DNA from: Planctomycetota bacterium
GTDB taxonomy: Bacteria; Planctomycetota; Planctomycetia; Gemmatales; Gemmataceae
NCBI GenBank assembly: GCA_003669555.1
Contig: QWOS01000005.1
Coordinates: 1-45,932 of the forward strand
Length of the DNA stretch: 45,932 nucleotides
Direction: 5' to 3'
The notes beneath the pieces were generated by a model. The model made no database searches, was not told where the DNA came from, and saw only the letters and a list, made by a program, of their open reading frames with translations. Within the stretch, counting starts at the first letter, position 1. Each line of letters starts with the position of its first letter. The position numbers and the translations under genes were made by a program. Positions 17,644 through 27,013 of this stretch are shown here, in pieces.

Positions 17644-20600
17644 TCCACCGTCAAAAATTCGTTGCTGTTGAACAAGGCCCTACAGACAGCGCGCAGGCCA
17701 TGCCGACCTGCCAGCTCCAGGGCTGCTTGCCTCTCCTCGGCGGTGGGATCGCGCTCGAGTGAGGCCTGGTACACCCGGGTGATCCGTTGTCCGGGGTCAC
17801 TCGCCTCGGCCTCGGCACGCTTCGCCAGAGATTCAGCCATGCGTAACGAAAAACCGCCATTCCAGAGTGCCAGGGCCTGCAAAGGAGTGGTGGTGGGGTT
17901 ACGCCTGGGGGCTGCGGCGGCGCAATCGGGACAATCGAACAGATCCAGCAAAGCCTGCTCACCACCACGCGGGGTGAACCGATACAGGCTGCGCCGGTTG
18001 AACTCCGGACCGACCGGATCGAGGGGTTCGTAATAGGCTGTGCCATTGCCCGAATCGATCATTTTGTAGTCAGAGACCCCGGGGCCGCCGGCCTGGGTGT
18101 TCAGCATACCCGCCGACTGCAGCATGGCATCGCGCAACACCTCCCCGTCGAGACGCCGGGGACGCGCGCGCCAGAACAGCCTGTTGTCGGCATCTTTAGC
18201 GAGACAATCAGCCCTGGGAGCCGATTCCTGCCGGTAAGCGGCGCTGCCCACCATCAGCCGGTGCATCGCCTTCAGACTCAATTTGCGTCGGACAAATTCT
18301 CCGGCCAGCCAGTCGAGCAATTCTGGATGGCTGGCCTTGCCGCCACTAAAACCCAGGTCGCTGGGGGTTTCGATCAAACCTGCGCCAAAATGATGCAACC
18401 AGAGCCGGTTGACCATCACCCGGGCAAACAGCGGATTATCGGGATGGCTGACCCATTCGGCCAGTTTGCGTCGGCGGTCCGCAGCAGGGGCATCGGGTGC
18501 CAAACCAAAGTCCTCAGGCGCGCCCGCTGCCCGCACCCCTCCAGCCCCAACCACTTTGCCAGGAGCGGCCAGATCACCGCGTGCCAGCACACGCACCACC
18601 GCACCACCACCAGCCACGGTGGCATACACCCTGCCCCGGTTGGTGGCCCGCAGTGCTGTCAATTTCCCAGAGCTTTCAGTCAGTTGGCCCGTGAGCCTGG
18701 CATGGCGTTCACGGTCAGGGGGTGTCAGTCTGGCGATCACCTCGGGCAGGCTGGGCCAATAGCCGCCCTGCCTGGATGAGACAAGAACCTCTCCTGCAGA
18801 AAGGGCGCGATCGTATAGCCGCGCCTGAATGATGGTGCCGGTAAACATCTTGTTGCCACCTGCTGGCTCCAGGCGACAACCCAGCAGGGCGACGGTTTTG
18901 CCAGCCTCAAAAGGGAACAGCCCGGCCGACTGGTACGGCTGGCCATAAGGCGCGCCATCGCGATATCCTGTGATGGTGCCATCGGTAGTGTAGGTAATGG
19001 CCACATGCGTCACGGCCTCGGGCCTGGGACTGGCCTGGTCGGGCGACTGGAACGATTTGGTCCGCTTGAAGAAATCACTCCCCGCCATCCAGCGATTCTT
19101 TTCCAGCTCGGCATAAACAATAGCATCAAAAAAGGCCCCCTCGGGCGTCATCAACCCCAGTACCGCCCCCCCCTGTTGATCGGGTTGTTCAACCCGCACC
19201 CAGGCCTCCAGGGTCTTTTCCCGGATCGCCTTGCCCAGGGGAGCGCTACGCAAGTAGCCCCCCTCGGTCAGACGGGCCCCCTCAGGCCCCAGCTTCACCG
19301 ACCCCTTGATCTCCAGCTTCATTTTGCCAGCCAGGTCATCCAGCCCACGGCGCAAATCCCAGGCGGCCATAGGCGTGGGTGGAACCGGGCCAGTCATGAG
19401 CTTGCGACCATTCAGCCTGGCATGTTCCTCGGCCAGAGCCTGCCGAACCGGGAGCTCCATCCCGCGAATTTCCCCTTCCAGTCCGGTGACCCGCTTGGCA
19501 AGGGTTTGGATCTCCGCCTCAAGACCGGGTGCGGGGGGCAATTCACGCTCGCCATGGTTCACACCCGATAGGGCAGAAGCCACCCGGTAATAATCTTCCT
19601 GGGTGATGGGATCGAACTTGTGATCATGGCACCGGGCGCAATTGATGGTGAGCCCCAGAAAGGTCTGACCCACCGCCCCAACCAGATCTTCCAACTCATC
19701 CTGACGGTTCACCTGGCGCATTTGGTCATTGCCCAGCACGGTATTATACACCCCGGCAACCAGGAAACCGCTGGCTTTCACAGCGTCAGGATTGTCTGGC
19801 TCCAGCACATCACCCGCCATTTGCAACCGCGCAAAACGGTCGTACGGCATGTCGGCATTCAAGGCACTGACCAACCAGTCGCGGTAATGCCATGCATTGG
19901 CGCGGCGGAAATTACGTTCAAAACCGTCAGTTTCACCATAGCGGGCCACATCCAGCCAGTGCCTGGCCCAGCGCTCTCCGTGATGTGGTGATGCCAGCAA
20001 ACGCTCGACCTGACGCTCATATGCCCCGGCGGCCTTGTCAGCCTCGAACGCCGCCAATTCCCCGGGTGTGGGTGGTAAGCCAATCAGGTCCACTGACAAC
20101 CGTCTGAGCAGTGCGCGCTTGCCAGCCTCTGGAGAAGGACGCAGGCCTGCCTTGGCTAGCCCGGCCATGACAAAGGCATCGATGGGGTTACCGCTTTGGC
20201 CGACCTGCCCGGCCAGAGCAGGTGGCTCCACCGGACTCGGCTTTTTCAACGACCACCAGTCATAACCAGCGCGCTCACCTGTGGTGAAGCGGAACGGGTT
20301 GATCGGACTCTCGCCCCACTTGGCCCCGCTGGCGATCCAGCGCTCCAGCAGTTTTTTCTCCGCTTCAGGCAACGGCTTCTTGGGTGGCATCTCGTTATCG
20401 TGCACTCGCATGAAAAGCGGGCTCTCCAGCGGTTTGCCGGGTATCATCGCCGGGCCGGCCTTGCCGCCTTGGCGCACCTGCTCGGCGGTGGCGAGGCGAA
20501 GTTTGCCCTTGGGTTTTTCGCCCTGGTGGCAATCGAGACAGCGCGTTGCCAGAATGGGTGCGATCTCGCGGTCGAAATCAGGCGCCTGCCCAATCAGCCT

Positions 20601-20657
20601 GGGAGTCAGACCAACGGTCGCAGCCAGCCAACAAGAAAAAAAAAGCACGGGGCGCAT
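17640..20657 (-). CDS. PSCyt1 - DUF1549 - LamG - DUF1553 protein
   Basis: 1005 residues, exported by a signal peptide (residues 1-24). Domains in order: PSCyt1 cytochrome-c-like domain with heme motif CLDCH (Cys40, Cys43, His44) and the distal MPP near 92; DUF1549 (about 155-360) including the second CxxCH-like motif CARCHDHKFDP; a concanavalin-like LamG/Laminin_G_3 domain (about 420-620; LEAWVRVEQP, IIQARLYDRALS); DUF1553 (about 690-985; ADRRRKLAEWVSHPDNPLFA, NRLWLHHFGAGLIETPSDLG). Such proteins are always paired with a DUF1501 partner in planctomycetes and are thought to act on complex polysaccharides in the periplasm or at the surface, without biochemical proof. The LamG insertion could bind glycans. 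Coupled by ATGA to the DUF1501 gene that follows. Confidence 0.92.
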   Translation of the reverse strand: MRPVLFFSCWLAATVGLTPRLIGQAPDFDREIAPILATRCLDCHQGEKPKGKLRLATAEQVRQGGKAGPAMIPGKPLESPLFMRVHDNEMPPKKPLPEAEKKLLERWIASGAKWGESPINPFRFTTGERAGYDWWSLKKPSPVEPPALAGQVGQSGNPIDAFVMAGLAKAGLRPSPEAGKRALLRRLSVDLIGLPPTPGELAAFEADKAAGAYERQVERLLASPHHGERWARHWLDVARYGETDGFERNFRRANAWHYRDWLVSALNADMPYDRFARLQMAGDVLEPDNPDAVKASGFLVAGVYNTVLGNDQMRQVNRQDELEDLVGAVGQTFLGLTINCARCHDHKFDPITQEDYYRVASALSGVNHGERELPPAPGLEAEIQTLAKRVTGLEGEIRGMELPVRQALAEEHARLNGRKLMTGPVPPTPMAAWDLRRGLDDLAGKMKLEIKGSVKLGPEGARLTEGGYLRSAPLGKAIREKTLEAWVRVEQPDQQGGAVLGLMTPEGAFFDAIVYAELEKNRWMAGSDFFKRTKSFQSPDQASPRPEAVTHVAITYTTDGTITGYRDGAPYGQPYQSAGLFPFEAGKTVALLGCRLEPAGGNKMFTGTIIQARLYDRALSAGEVLVSSRQGGYWPSLPEVIARLTPPDRERHARLTGQLTESSGKLTALRATNRGRVYATVAGGGAVVRVLARGDLAAPGKVVGAGGVRAAGAPEDFGLAPDAPAADRRRKLAEWVSHPDNPLFARVMVNRLWLHHFGAGLIETPSDLGFSGGKASHPELLDWLAGEFVRRKLSLKAMHRLMVGSAAYRQESAPRADCLAKDADNRLFWRARPRRLDGEVLRDAMLQSAGMLNTQAGGPGVSDYKMIDSGNGTAYYEPLDPVGPEFNRRSLYRFTPRGGEQALLDLFDCPDCAAAAPRRNPTTTPLQALALWNGGFSLRMAESLAKRAEAEASDPGQRITRVYQASLERDPTAEERQAALELAGRHGLRAVCRALFNSNEFLTVE

Positions 20658-20856
20658 GGTCTGGCCTCAAATCACCAGCGGGTTAGGAAGGTCCAGACTA
20701 CCATATCCACTTCTCCCGGGCAAAACGGTTTCACCCAGGCGCAAATGGCCCAAAAGCAGAAAACCAGGCCCCCTCCGCCCCCTGACCTGGGTGCCCTGTG
20801 AATGACCCGGAAAAGCCAGTTTGCCAGAATCAAGCTGAAAAACTCCGGCAAAATCC

Positions 20857-23130
20857 TCAAGGATACAGCAGTACCTTGTCCCGCCGGGTCTTGAACTCCT
20901 CAAGGCCGGGCTGAAAGCTGGCCAATATCTCCGGCAAGGGTTTCTTCTCGCGGATCATCCCCAGGGCAACCTGGTTGACGAGCAGTTTTTCCATTTTCTC
21001 CACCTGCCAGATTTCGCCGTGTACTTCGCGCAATGCCAGCGCCAGACCAATGCCCAGTTGCAAGGGATCCACCTGGGCAAGGTTTTCCACAACCAGATCG
21101 ATCCCCGGGCATGGTTTATTGGCGAAAACACTGGAGGAAGGCGTCCGACTGGTGGCCATGAAGCGCATCCCGCTGATCCGCATCGCCCGCAACCGGGCGA
21201 TCACACCGTGCGGTTCCAGCCAGGGTGACCCCACCCATTCAAAGGGTCTGTCGGTACCCCGCCCTACAGACAGGTTGGTGAACTCCAGCAAGCCAACACC
21301 CGGATAAAACAAGGCTGCGGGCAGTGAACGCAGGTTGGGCGAGGGAGACAACCATTCCAGGCCGGTGGCCTCGAAAGTCATTCCCCGGGTCCAGCCCTCC
21401 ATCGCCACCACCTTCAGTTTCACAGGGGGAAAAAGTTTCCCCGCCCCATGACGCTCAAGCGCATAAAGGCGGGCGAGTTCCCCCAGCGTGAGACCATGCC
21501 GGGTGGGTAGCCGGTGGAAGGCGACGAACGACTCGGCACCCGGATCGGTCAGTGGCCCGGCCATTGCCAACCCGCCGATGGGATTGGGCCGGTCGAGCAC
21601 CAGAACCTCCACGCCAGCCTCTGCGGCCGCTTCCATGATGAGGCCCAGCGTGCTTGAATAGGTATAAAAGCGGCAGCCTGCGTCCTGGATATCGAATACC
21701 AGCAAATCCAGCCCGGCAAGTTGTTCCCGTGTTGGCTTGCGCCGCGGCCCGTAGAGACTTGCCACCGGCAGGTTCGTCGCGGGATCCACTGAATCGCCCA
21801 CCGGTTTGTCCACAGCTCCACGGATGCCATGCTCGGGCCCGAAAAGCACCTTCACCGTCACTCCGGGTGCCTTGTGGAGCAGGTCCACGACACTCACGCC
21901 CCGGGCATCGCGGCCCGTGTGGTTGGTAATAATGCCAATCTTTTTGTCCTTCAATTGAGCAAAGTTGCCAGCAGCCAGCACCGCCAGGCCAGTCCGCACC
22001 TCTGGTGTAGTAGGGGTGGGCATCAACAGCCGGGCCGCCTGGGTAGCCACCTGTCCGCGCAGGCGCTGCACATCCCCCTTGCCAGAGGGATGCACCCGAT
22101 TCGCCAAAAAGATCTGGAAGGCATCGTGGACCGGGTCGATCCAGATACTGGTGCCGGTGAAGCCGGTATGGCCGAAGCTGAGTAGCCTGGGAAACAGTTC
22201 TCCACGGTTGGAGGAATAAGCGGTATCGACATCCCAGCCATAGGCGCGATGCCCCCCGGGCACCGGGCGGGGCTGAATCCATTCCTGGCATGTTTTCGCA
22301 GAAAGTATACGCTGACCAGCTTTTTCCGGATTCCGCCCATTCGCCAACACCATACGCGCATAGACCGCAAGGTTGGCGGCAGTGCTGAATAGCCCGGCAT
22401 GACCGGCAACGCCGCCCAGCAGGAACGCCCGCGGGTCATGCACCTGCCCCCGCATCCAGCCGCCATCCCTCTGCTGGGTGGGGGCGGCGCGGGCAACCTC
22501 TTTCACATTAAAACTGGTGTCGCTCATACCCAGTGGGCCGAAGAGATGTGTGGCACAAAACTGGTCCAGGGGTTGACCGGATACCCGCTGGACAACAACT
22601 CCCAGAACAATGAAATTGACATCGCTATAGCGGAATTTGCTCCCCAGGGGAGAAACCAGTCCCAGATTCGCAATATTTTTTAGCGCTTTTTCCTGGCCTT
22701 GCAAGTAATCGCCGATGGGATTATCAGCAATGAGACCACTGGTATGTAGCAGCAGGTTTTCGAGCGTGACCCTCTCTTTGCCATGGGCTGCGAAATCGGG
22801 CCAGTGCAGACCCACCGGATCTGTCCATTTCAGTTTGCCCTGATCCACCAGGATGGCAATGGCAGTGGATGTGGCGACAGGTTTGGTGAGGGATGCCAGA
22901 TCGTAGATGGTATGCAGGTCGGCAGGTTCTGGGGCCGGCGCAACGGCACGGTTACCCCAGGCCTTTTCCAGCAGCACGCAACCGCCGCGCTGTACCCGCA
23001 ACACCACTCCGGGCGTTTTTCCTGCGGCAATGGCCTCGACAACCAGCTTGTCGATTGCCTCCGCCGGAGATTGGGCGAAAGCGACACGACCAAAGGCCAG
23101 CACGAGGAAGGCAAGGAGTTGAATACGCAT
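20857..23130 (-). CDS. Fusion of a class C beta-lactamase-like serine hydrolase and NamZ (DUF1343)
   Basis: 757 residues with signal peptide (MRIQLLAFLVLAFGRVAFA). Residues about 25-370 are a penicillin-binding/beta-lactamase-like hydrolase: nucleophile motif SLTK (Ser80, Lys83), YSDVN as the Y-x-N element, and FGHTGFTGT as the KTG-equivalent. Residues about 375-757 are DUF1343, now known as NamZ exo-beta-N-acetylmuramidase: KIGIITNHTG, FGPEHGIRG with the conserved Glu, VFDIQDAGCRFYTY, DRPNPIGG. The architecture suggests a two-step periplasmic peptidoglycan turnover enzyme that cuts the peptide or ester and removes terminal MurNAc. It stands alone between the PSCyt gene (199 bases) and the isomerase gene (173 bases). 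Confidence 0.9.
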   Translation of the reverse strand: MRIQLLAFLVLAFGRVAFAQSPAEAIDKLVVEAIAAGKTPGVVLRVQRGGCVLLEKAWGNRAVAPAPEPADLHTIYDLASLTKPVATSTAIAILVDQGKLKWTDPVGLHWPDFAAHGKERVTLENLLLHTSGLIADNPIGDYLQGQEKALKNIANLGLVSPLGSKFRYSDVNFIVLGVVVQRVSGQPLDQFCATHLFGPLGMSDTSFNVKEVARAAPTQQRDGGWMRGQVHDPRAFLLGGVAGHAGLFSTAANLAVYARMVLANGRNPEKAGQRILSAKTCQEWIQPRPVPGGHRAYGWDVDTAYSSNRGELFPRLLSFGHTGFTGTSIWIDPVHDAFQIFLANRVHPSGKGDVQRLRGQVATQAARLLMPTPTTPEVRTGLAVLAAGNFAQLKDKKIGIITNHTGRDARGVSVVDLLHKAPGVTVKVLFGPEHGIRGAVDKPVGDSVDPATNLPVASLYGPRRKPTREQLAGLDLLVFDIQDAGCRFYTYSSTLGLIMEAAAEAGVEVLVLDRPNPIGGLAMAGPLTDPGAESFVAFHRLPTRHGLTLGELARLYALERHGAGKLFPPVKLKVVAMEGWTRGMTFEATGLEWLSPSPNLRSLPAALFYPGVGLLEFTNLSVGRGTDRPFEWVGSPWLEPHGVIARLRAMRISGMRFMATSRTPSSSVFANKPCPGIDLVVENLAQVDPLQLGIGLALALREVHGEIWQVEKMEKLLVNQVALGMIREKKPLPEILASFQPGLEEFKTRRDKVLLYP

Positions 23131-23303
23131 GGGGGCCTCCAGATTCGCGACAACCGCAACCTGGCTACTTTAGCACGACTCCGCAGGCCGGGAAAAACGG
23201 TCAGGGAGCCAACCCCGGATGGGTACCCGGCAGGCCGGCATTCGCCACTTGAAAAGGTGACACCGGTGACTCGGTGCTCTGACGCCTATGCACAACGGTC
23301 GAT

Positions 23304-24236
23304 TCACCCAGCCGGAGCCTGGTGCGCGACGAAATTGCGCAAGAAATCGTGCGATTGCTGCAAAGCCATCAAACGGGTTGCCAACGACGATTCGTAGGCA
23401 CGATCTTCCACCTCAACACAGATCGGGCCGGAGTACCCGCAGTCACCCAGCACCGAAAAGAACCTCCCCCAGTTCACTTCCCCAAGACCCGGCAGCTTGG
23501 GAGAATGATATTCCAGCGGTGTCGCGAGAATACCCACCTCGTCAAGCCTGTCGCGATCAAGCCGCACATCCTTGGCATGGACATGAAACAACCGGTCCCT
23601 GAATTCCCGGAGTGGTTTCAGGTAGTCCATCTGTTGCCAGACCAAATGGGAGGGATCATAATTCAGGCCAAATGCGGGCCCCGGAATGTCAGCAAACATC
23701 CGCCGCCAAATTGCCGGACTGGTGGCCAGGTTTTTCCCCCCAGGCCATTCGTCCTGCGAGAACAGCATGGGACAGTTTTCGATCCCGATGCGCACGCCCA
23801 AATCTTCAGCCAGCGCGACCAGTGGCCGCCAGGTTTGCAGGAATCGTGGCCAATTCGCATCAATAGACTTCGACCAGTCCCGCCCCACAAAGGTATTGAC
23901 TTGCGGCACTCCCAGCAGGGCGGCGGCTTGAATCACCAGCCCGAGATGATCCACCGCCACTGCAGCCTCGGCCATGTCAGGGGACAGCGGATTCGGGTAG
24001 TATCCCAGCCCGCTGATAGCCACGCCCGCGGTTTGGCAAAGCTGTCGCGTCCGGGCGGCCATATCAGGGGTAAAGCCGGTCACATCGAGATGGGTTACGC
24101 CCGCATAGCGGCGGTCAGCCCTGCCGGGCGGCCAGCACATCAGCTCGACGCAGTCATAGCCAAGCCGGGCCGCATGCCCCAGAACAGCTTCCAGCGCAAG
24201 GTCGGGAAGAATCGCGCTCACAAATCCCAGTTTCAT
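23304..24236 (-). CDS. Sugar phosphate isomerase/epimerase (xylose isomerase-like TIM barrel)
   Basis: 310 residues, no signal peptide, cytoplasmic. AP endonuclease 2-like TIM barrel: N-terminal strand [25 protein letters not shown], metal-ligand candidates in RIGIENCPM (Glu), [10 protein letters not shown] (Asp and His), [11 protein letters not shown] (His-x-His) and ICVEVED (Glu). Members isomerise or epimerise keto-sugars or inositols. The start overlaps the stop of the Gfo/Idh/MocA gene by 4 bases (24233-24236), so both are translated together; the pair is typical of a sugar or inositol oxidation-isomerisation route. The substrate cannot be read from sequence. Confidence 0.88.
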   Translation of the reverse strand: MKLGFVSAILPDLALEAVLGHAARLGYDCVELMCWPPGRADRRYAGVTHLDVTGFTPDMAARTRQLCQTAGVAISGLGYYPNPLSPDMAEAAVAVDHLGLVIQAAALLGVPQVNTFVGRDWSKSIDANWPRFLQTWRPLVALAEDLGVRIGIENCPMLFSQDEWPGGKNLATSPAIWRRMFADIPGPAFGLNYDPSHLVWQQMDYLKPLREFRDRLFHVHAKDVRLDRDRLDEVGILATPLEYHSPKLPGLGEVNWGRFFSVLGDCGYSGPICVEVEDRAYESSLATRLMALQQSHDFLRNFVAHQAPAG

Positions 24237-25396
24237 ACCGGCTCATCCTCCAAAGCAATCCAGCCTTGCTGGCGATGGCTCCGCAAAATCGCCTCGCAAA
24301 GGCGCACCTCCCTATGTCCATCCTCGAAGGTGGGAAAAGGAGGTTTGGCTTGAAAGTCTCCAGCCTCGATGTAGCCGTAGAAGGCGCGGAAAAGTTGCTT
24401 GAATGTATCCGGAAATCCCTCGGTGTGACCGCCGGGATAGTTGGTGATGGCTCTGGCGGACGGGCTCAGCAGCGACGGATCCCGCTGCAGCGACTCGTTT
24501 GGTTCATGCCGATGGCCGATCCACAGTTCGTTGGGTGTTTCACTGTTCCATGAGAACGATTGCCTCGAACCGGCAATCTCGAACCGCAAACAGTTCTTGC
24601 GCCCGGCGGTCGTTTGCGAAACCCACAGGCAGCCGTTGGCGCCATGGGCAAACCGCAACAGGATACTTCCGCAGTCTTCGGTGTCAATCGCTACAGGGTC
24701 GTTCCGCGTGATCTGCCCGGTGTTGCTGGTGAATGTTTGGGCTCCGCCAGCGGGGCGTAGCCGGCTGGTATGAACAGTCCGCAAATCAGCGCAGACAGAT
24801 ATGACCCGGTGGCCGGTGATGAACTGGACAAGATCCAGCCAATGGGTGCCAATATCCGCTATGGCCCGCAGTTCCCCACCCTCCTCCGCGAGGACCCGCC
24901 AATTGAAATCCGTCTTCTCCAGTAGCCAGTCTTGCACATACGAGCCGGTGATATGCCAGACATCGCCAAGCGTCCCCGCTTGAATCCGGGCGGCTGCCTC
25001 ATGGCATAGCGGATAGAACCTGATGTTGTAAGCCACCCCGGCCGCCCGCCCACTCTCCCGGGCAAGCCGCACCAACCTGGCCGACTCGCTGGGATTCATC
25101 GCCAGCGGTTTTTCACAGAGCACATGCTTCCCTGCTTGCAGCACGGCAGTGGCTTGCCCGAAATGAAAGCGGTTGGGTGTGGTGAGATGTACGGCATCGA
25201 CCGTAGGGTCTGCCAGCACATCTTCGAACGACGCATATTTGGTCGGTAACCCCAGACGCTCGGCGGCTTCGCGGGATTTGCCGGGCGAAGACCCAACGAT
25301 ACCAGCGACCCGCACCCCGGCACGGCGCAAACCCTCCACATGAACGGGCCCAATGAAACCGGTACCAACAACTGCAGCGCTGAATGTGCTTTGCAT
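24233..25396 (-). CDS. Gfo/Idh/MocA family NAD(P)-dependent dehydrogenase, cytoplasmic
   Basis: 387 residues, no Tat leader. Rossmann motif GTGFIG near residue 11 ([17 protein letters not shown]), [15 protein letters not shown], the catalytic-Lys motif [12 protein letters not shown] and a C-terminal alpha/beta domain with [18 protein letters not shown], where Asp and His take the usual catalytic positions. The end of the protein has [20 protein letters not shown]. First gene of a two-gene operon with the isomerase/epimerase. The family oxidises sugars or inositols; this paralogue differs from the exported one at 38.5 kb. Confidence 0.9.
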   Translation of the reverse strand: MQSTFSAAVVGTGFIGPVHVEGLRRAGVRVAGIVGSSPGKSREAAERLGLPTKYASFEDVLADPTVDAVHLTTPNRFHFGQATAVLQAGKHVLCEKPLAMNPSESARLVRLARESGRAAGVAYNIRFYPLCHEAAARIQAGTLGDVWHITGSYVQDWLLEKTDFNWRVLAEEGGELRAIADIGTHWLDLVQFITGHRVISVCADLRTVHTSRLRPAGGAQTFTSNTGQITRNDPVAIDTEDCGSILLRFAHGANGCLWVSQTTAGRKNCLRFEIAGSRQSFSWNSETPNELWIGHRHEPNESLQRDPSLLSPSARAITNYPGGHTEGFPDTFKQLFRAFYGYIEAGDFQAKPPFPTFEDGHREVRLCEAILRSHRQQGWIALEDEPV

Positions 25397-25451
25397 GGTG
25401 TCCAGAAAAGTGAAAAAAGGTTCCGGGGCAGTTTAAAAAGGCTGGCAGAGA

Positions 25452-25643
25452 TCAGACAAGTCTACCACAGCCCCTGGGATCGGCCCCAGCCGGGCCAGTG
25501 GTTATCCGTTGCAGCAAGGCAAGATTGCGAACAAGCAAGGTTTCCATCGTAGTTCCATGGAAAAACTGAACCGGGGCACCTTGGCTTTTGCTGTCGATCA
25601 CCACCGTAGGTTGCCCGGTCAACTTCGTCAAGAAACTGCCCAT
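25452..25643 (-). CDS. Candidate small ORF, no family recognised
   Basis: 63 codons. The main support is a strong ribosome binding site, GGGAGGA, 5 bases before the ATG at 25643. The product begins MGSFLTKLTGQPTVVIDSKS and contains GAPVQFFHGTTMETLLVRN; no domain, signal peptide or metal motif was recognised. It ends 55 bases before the start of the Gfo/Idh/MocA gene on the same strand and could be its leader gene. A longer frame from 25670 exists with the same end. It may equally be chance. Confidence 0.25.
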   Translation of the reverse strand: MGSFLTKLTGQPTVVIDSKSQGAPVQFFHGTTMETLLVRNLALLQRITTGPAGADPRGCGRLV

Positions 25644-25986
25644 ACTGTCCTCCCTGGAGCGACTCCGCATTTGTGTCGCTTCTCTGGAAAACCAAATGTT
25701 TTTTGTACTGCCCTATTCATTTTTATTGGGAGTCGGCAAAAAAATCCTTTGCCCACTTGCCAGGTTCTTGGCAAAAGGAAAAAACTCGCAACAAAACAGG
25801 GGATTTATAAAATTCGATAAAATCTATGAGAATAAACTCATCTACGCCTTCAAACAGATTTGTTTTTTTGGTTGCGCTTGCCGCTGAAACCGTTATTGTT
25901 TTGTGATCGACGGAACCACGGAATCTCCTCCGTCGTTTACTGACCCACCAACAGGCCCCCCGCTTGGCCCGCCGGAGATTAGCAGC
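25644..25986. other. AT-rich region upstream of the MoxR operon
   Basis: Positions about 25690-25900 are AT-rich and probably carry the promoter of the long operon. Visible signals are a short inverted repeat TTGCCA-N6-TGGCAA (25757-25774) and TATAAAA around 25806, but no -35/-10 pair with good spacing. The frame of moxR is open back to a GTG at 25903, with no Shine-Dalgarno sequence there. Confidence 0.4.
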
Positions 25987-26991
25987 GTGAGTGATCCGAA
26001 AGCCCTGGAGCGACTCAGCCACAAGACCGGAGCCCTCCGCCAGGAGTTGGCCAAAGTGGTCGTCGGCCAGAATGCCGTCGTGGAGCAGTTGCTCATCTCC
26101 CTGCTATCCCGGGGGCATGCCTTGCTGACCGGCGTGCCAGGTTTGGCAAAAACCCTCATGGTGAGCAGCCTGGCGCGCGTGCTGAAGCTCAGCTTCAAGC
26201 GCATCCAGTTCACGCCTGATCTCATGCCCTCCGACATCACCGGCACCGAGGTACTTCAGGAAGATCAAACCACCCGTCAGCGCGCCTTCCGGTTTTTGCA
26301 CGGCCCGGTCTTTGCCAACATCCTGCTGGCAGACGAAATCAACCGGACACCGCCGAAAACCCAGGCAGCCCTCCTCGAGGCCATGCAGGAGCGAAAGGTC
26401 ACAGTCGCCGGCACGGATCACCATCTGCCCAAACCTTTCTTTGTGCTGGCTACCCAGAATCCCATCGAGCAGGAAGGCACCTACCCGTTGCCAGAAGCAC
26501 AGCTTGACCGTTTCCTGCTGATGATCCGTGTGGGCTATCCCACCGATGCCGAAGAGGCCGAGATCATGCGGCGTGGCCAGCCCGACCCATCCACTCTCAC
26601 CCCCCTGATGGACCAGGCCGAGCTGGAAGAGTTGCAAGAGTTGGTGCGTGGCATTGCCGTCGCAGAAACCGTCCTCGACTTCGCTCGGCGGATCACCCGT
26701 CTATCACGCCCCGGCACTCCTGAAGCCGCTGATTTTGTTGGCAGGCTTGTCCAGTGGGGAGCAGGGCCCAGAGCCTCCACCAGCCTTATTGCTGCAGGAA
26801 GGGCGCGCGCCGCCTTGCTGGGCCGGGGTCATGTCACTCCTGAGGATATTGAGGAAGTGGCTCATCCCGTGCTGCGACACCGTATTCTGCCCAGTTACAA
26901 CGCCTTGGGCGATGGGGTTGATGCGGATGCATTGGTCACCAAGCTGATTCAGGCGGCAAAAACCCGCCTCCCCGTAGCATTGGCCCGTTAA
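25987..26991 (+). CDS. MoxR-type AAA+ ATPase
   Basis: 334 residues, cytoplasmic. Walker A GVPGLAKT (residues 49-56), Walker B ILLADEINR (about 112-118) and the MoxR hallmark EGTYPLPEAQLDRF. The C-terminal lid has ILPSYNALGDGVDADALV. MoxR ATPases act as chaperones or assembly factors for vWA-domain partners, inserting metals or remodelling complexes. Exactly such partners follow. Start: GTG at 25987 is preceded by GGAGA at 8-base spacing; the GTG at 25903 gives a Pro-rich extension without a ribosome site. First gene of a seven-gene operon with gaps of 1 to 43 bases or overlaps. Confidence 0.93.
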   Translation: MSDPKALERLSHKTGALRQELAKVVVGQNAVVEQLLISLLSRGHALLTGVPGLAKTLMVSSLARVLKLSFKRIQFTPDLMPSDITGTEVLQEDQTTRQRAFRFLHGPVFANILLADEINRTPPKTQAALLEAMQERKVTVAGTDHHLPKPFFVLATQNPIEQEGTYPLPEAQLDRFLLMIRVGYPTDAEEAEIMRRGQPDPSTLTPLMDQAELEELQELVRGIAVAETVLDFARRITRLSRPGTPEAADFVGRLVQWGAGPRASTSLIAAGRARAALLGRGHVTPEDIEEVAHPVLRHRILPSYNALGDGVDADALVTKLIQAAKTRLPVALAR

Positions 26992-27013
26992 AACCCAAGG
27001 TATCAATCCTTCC

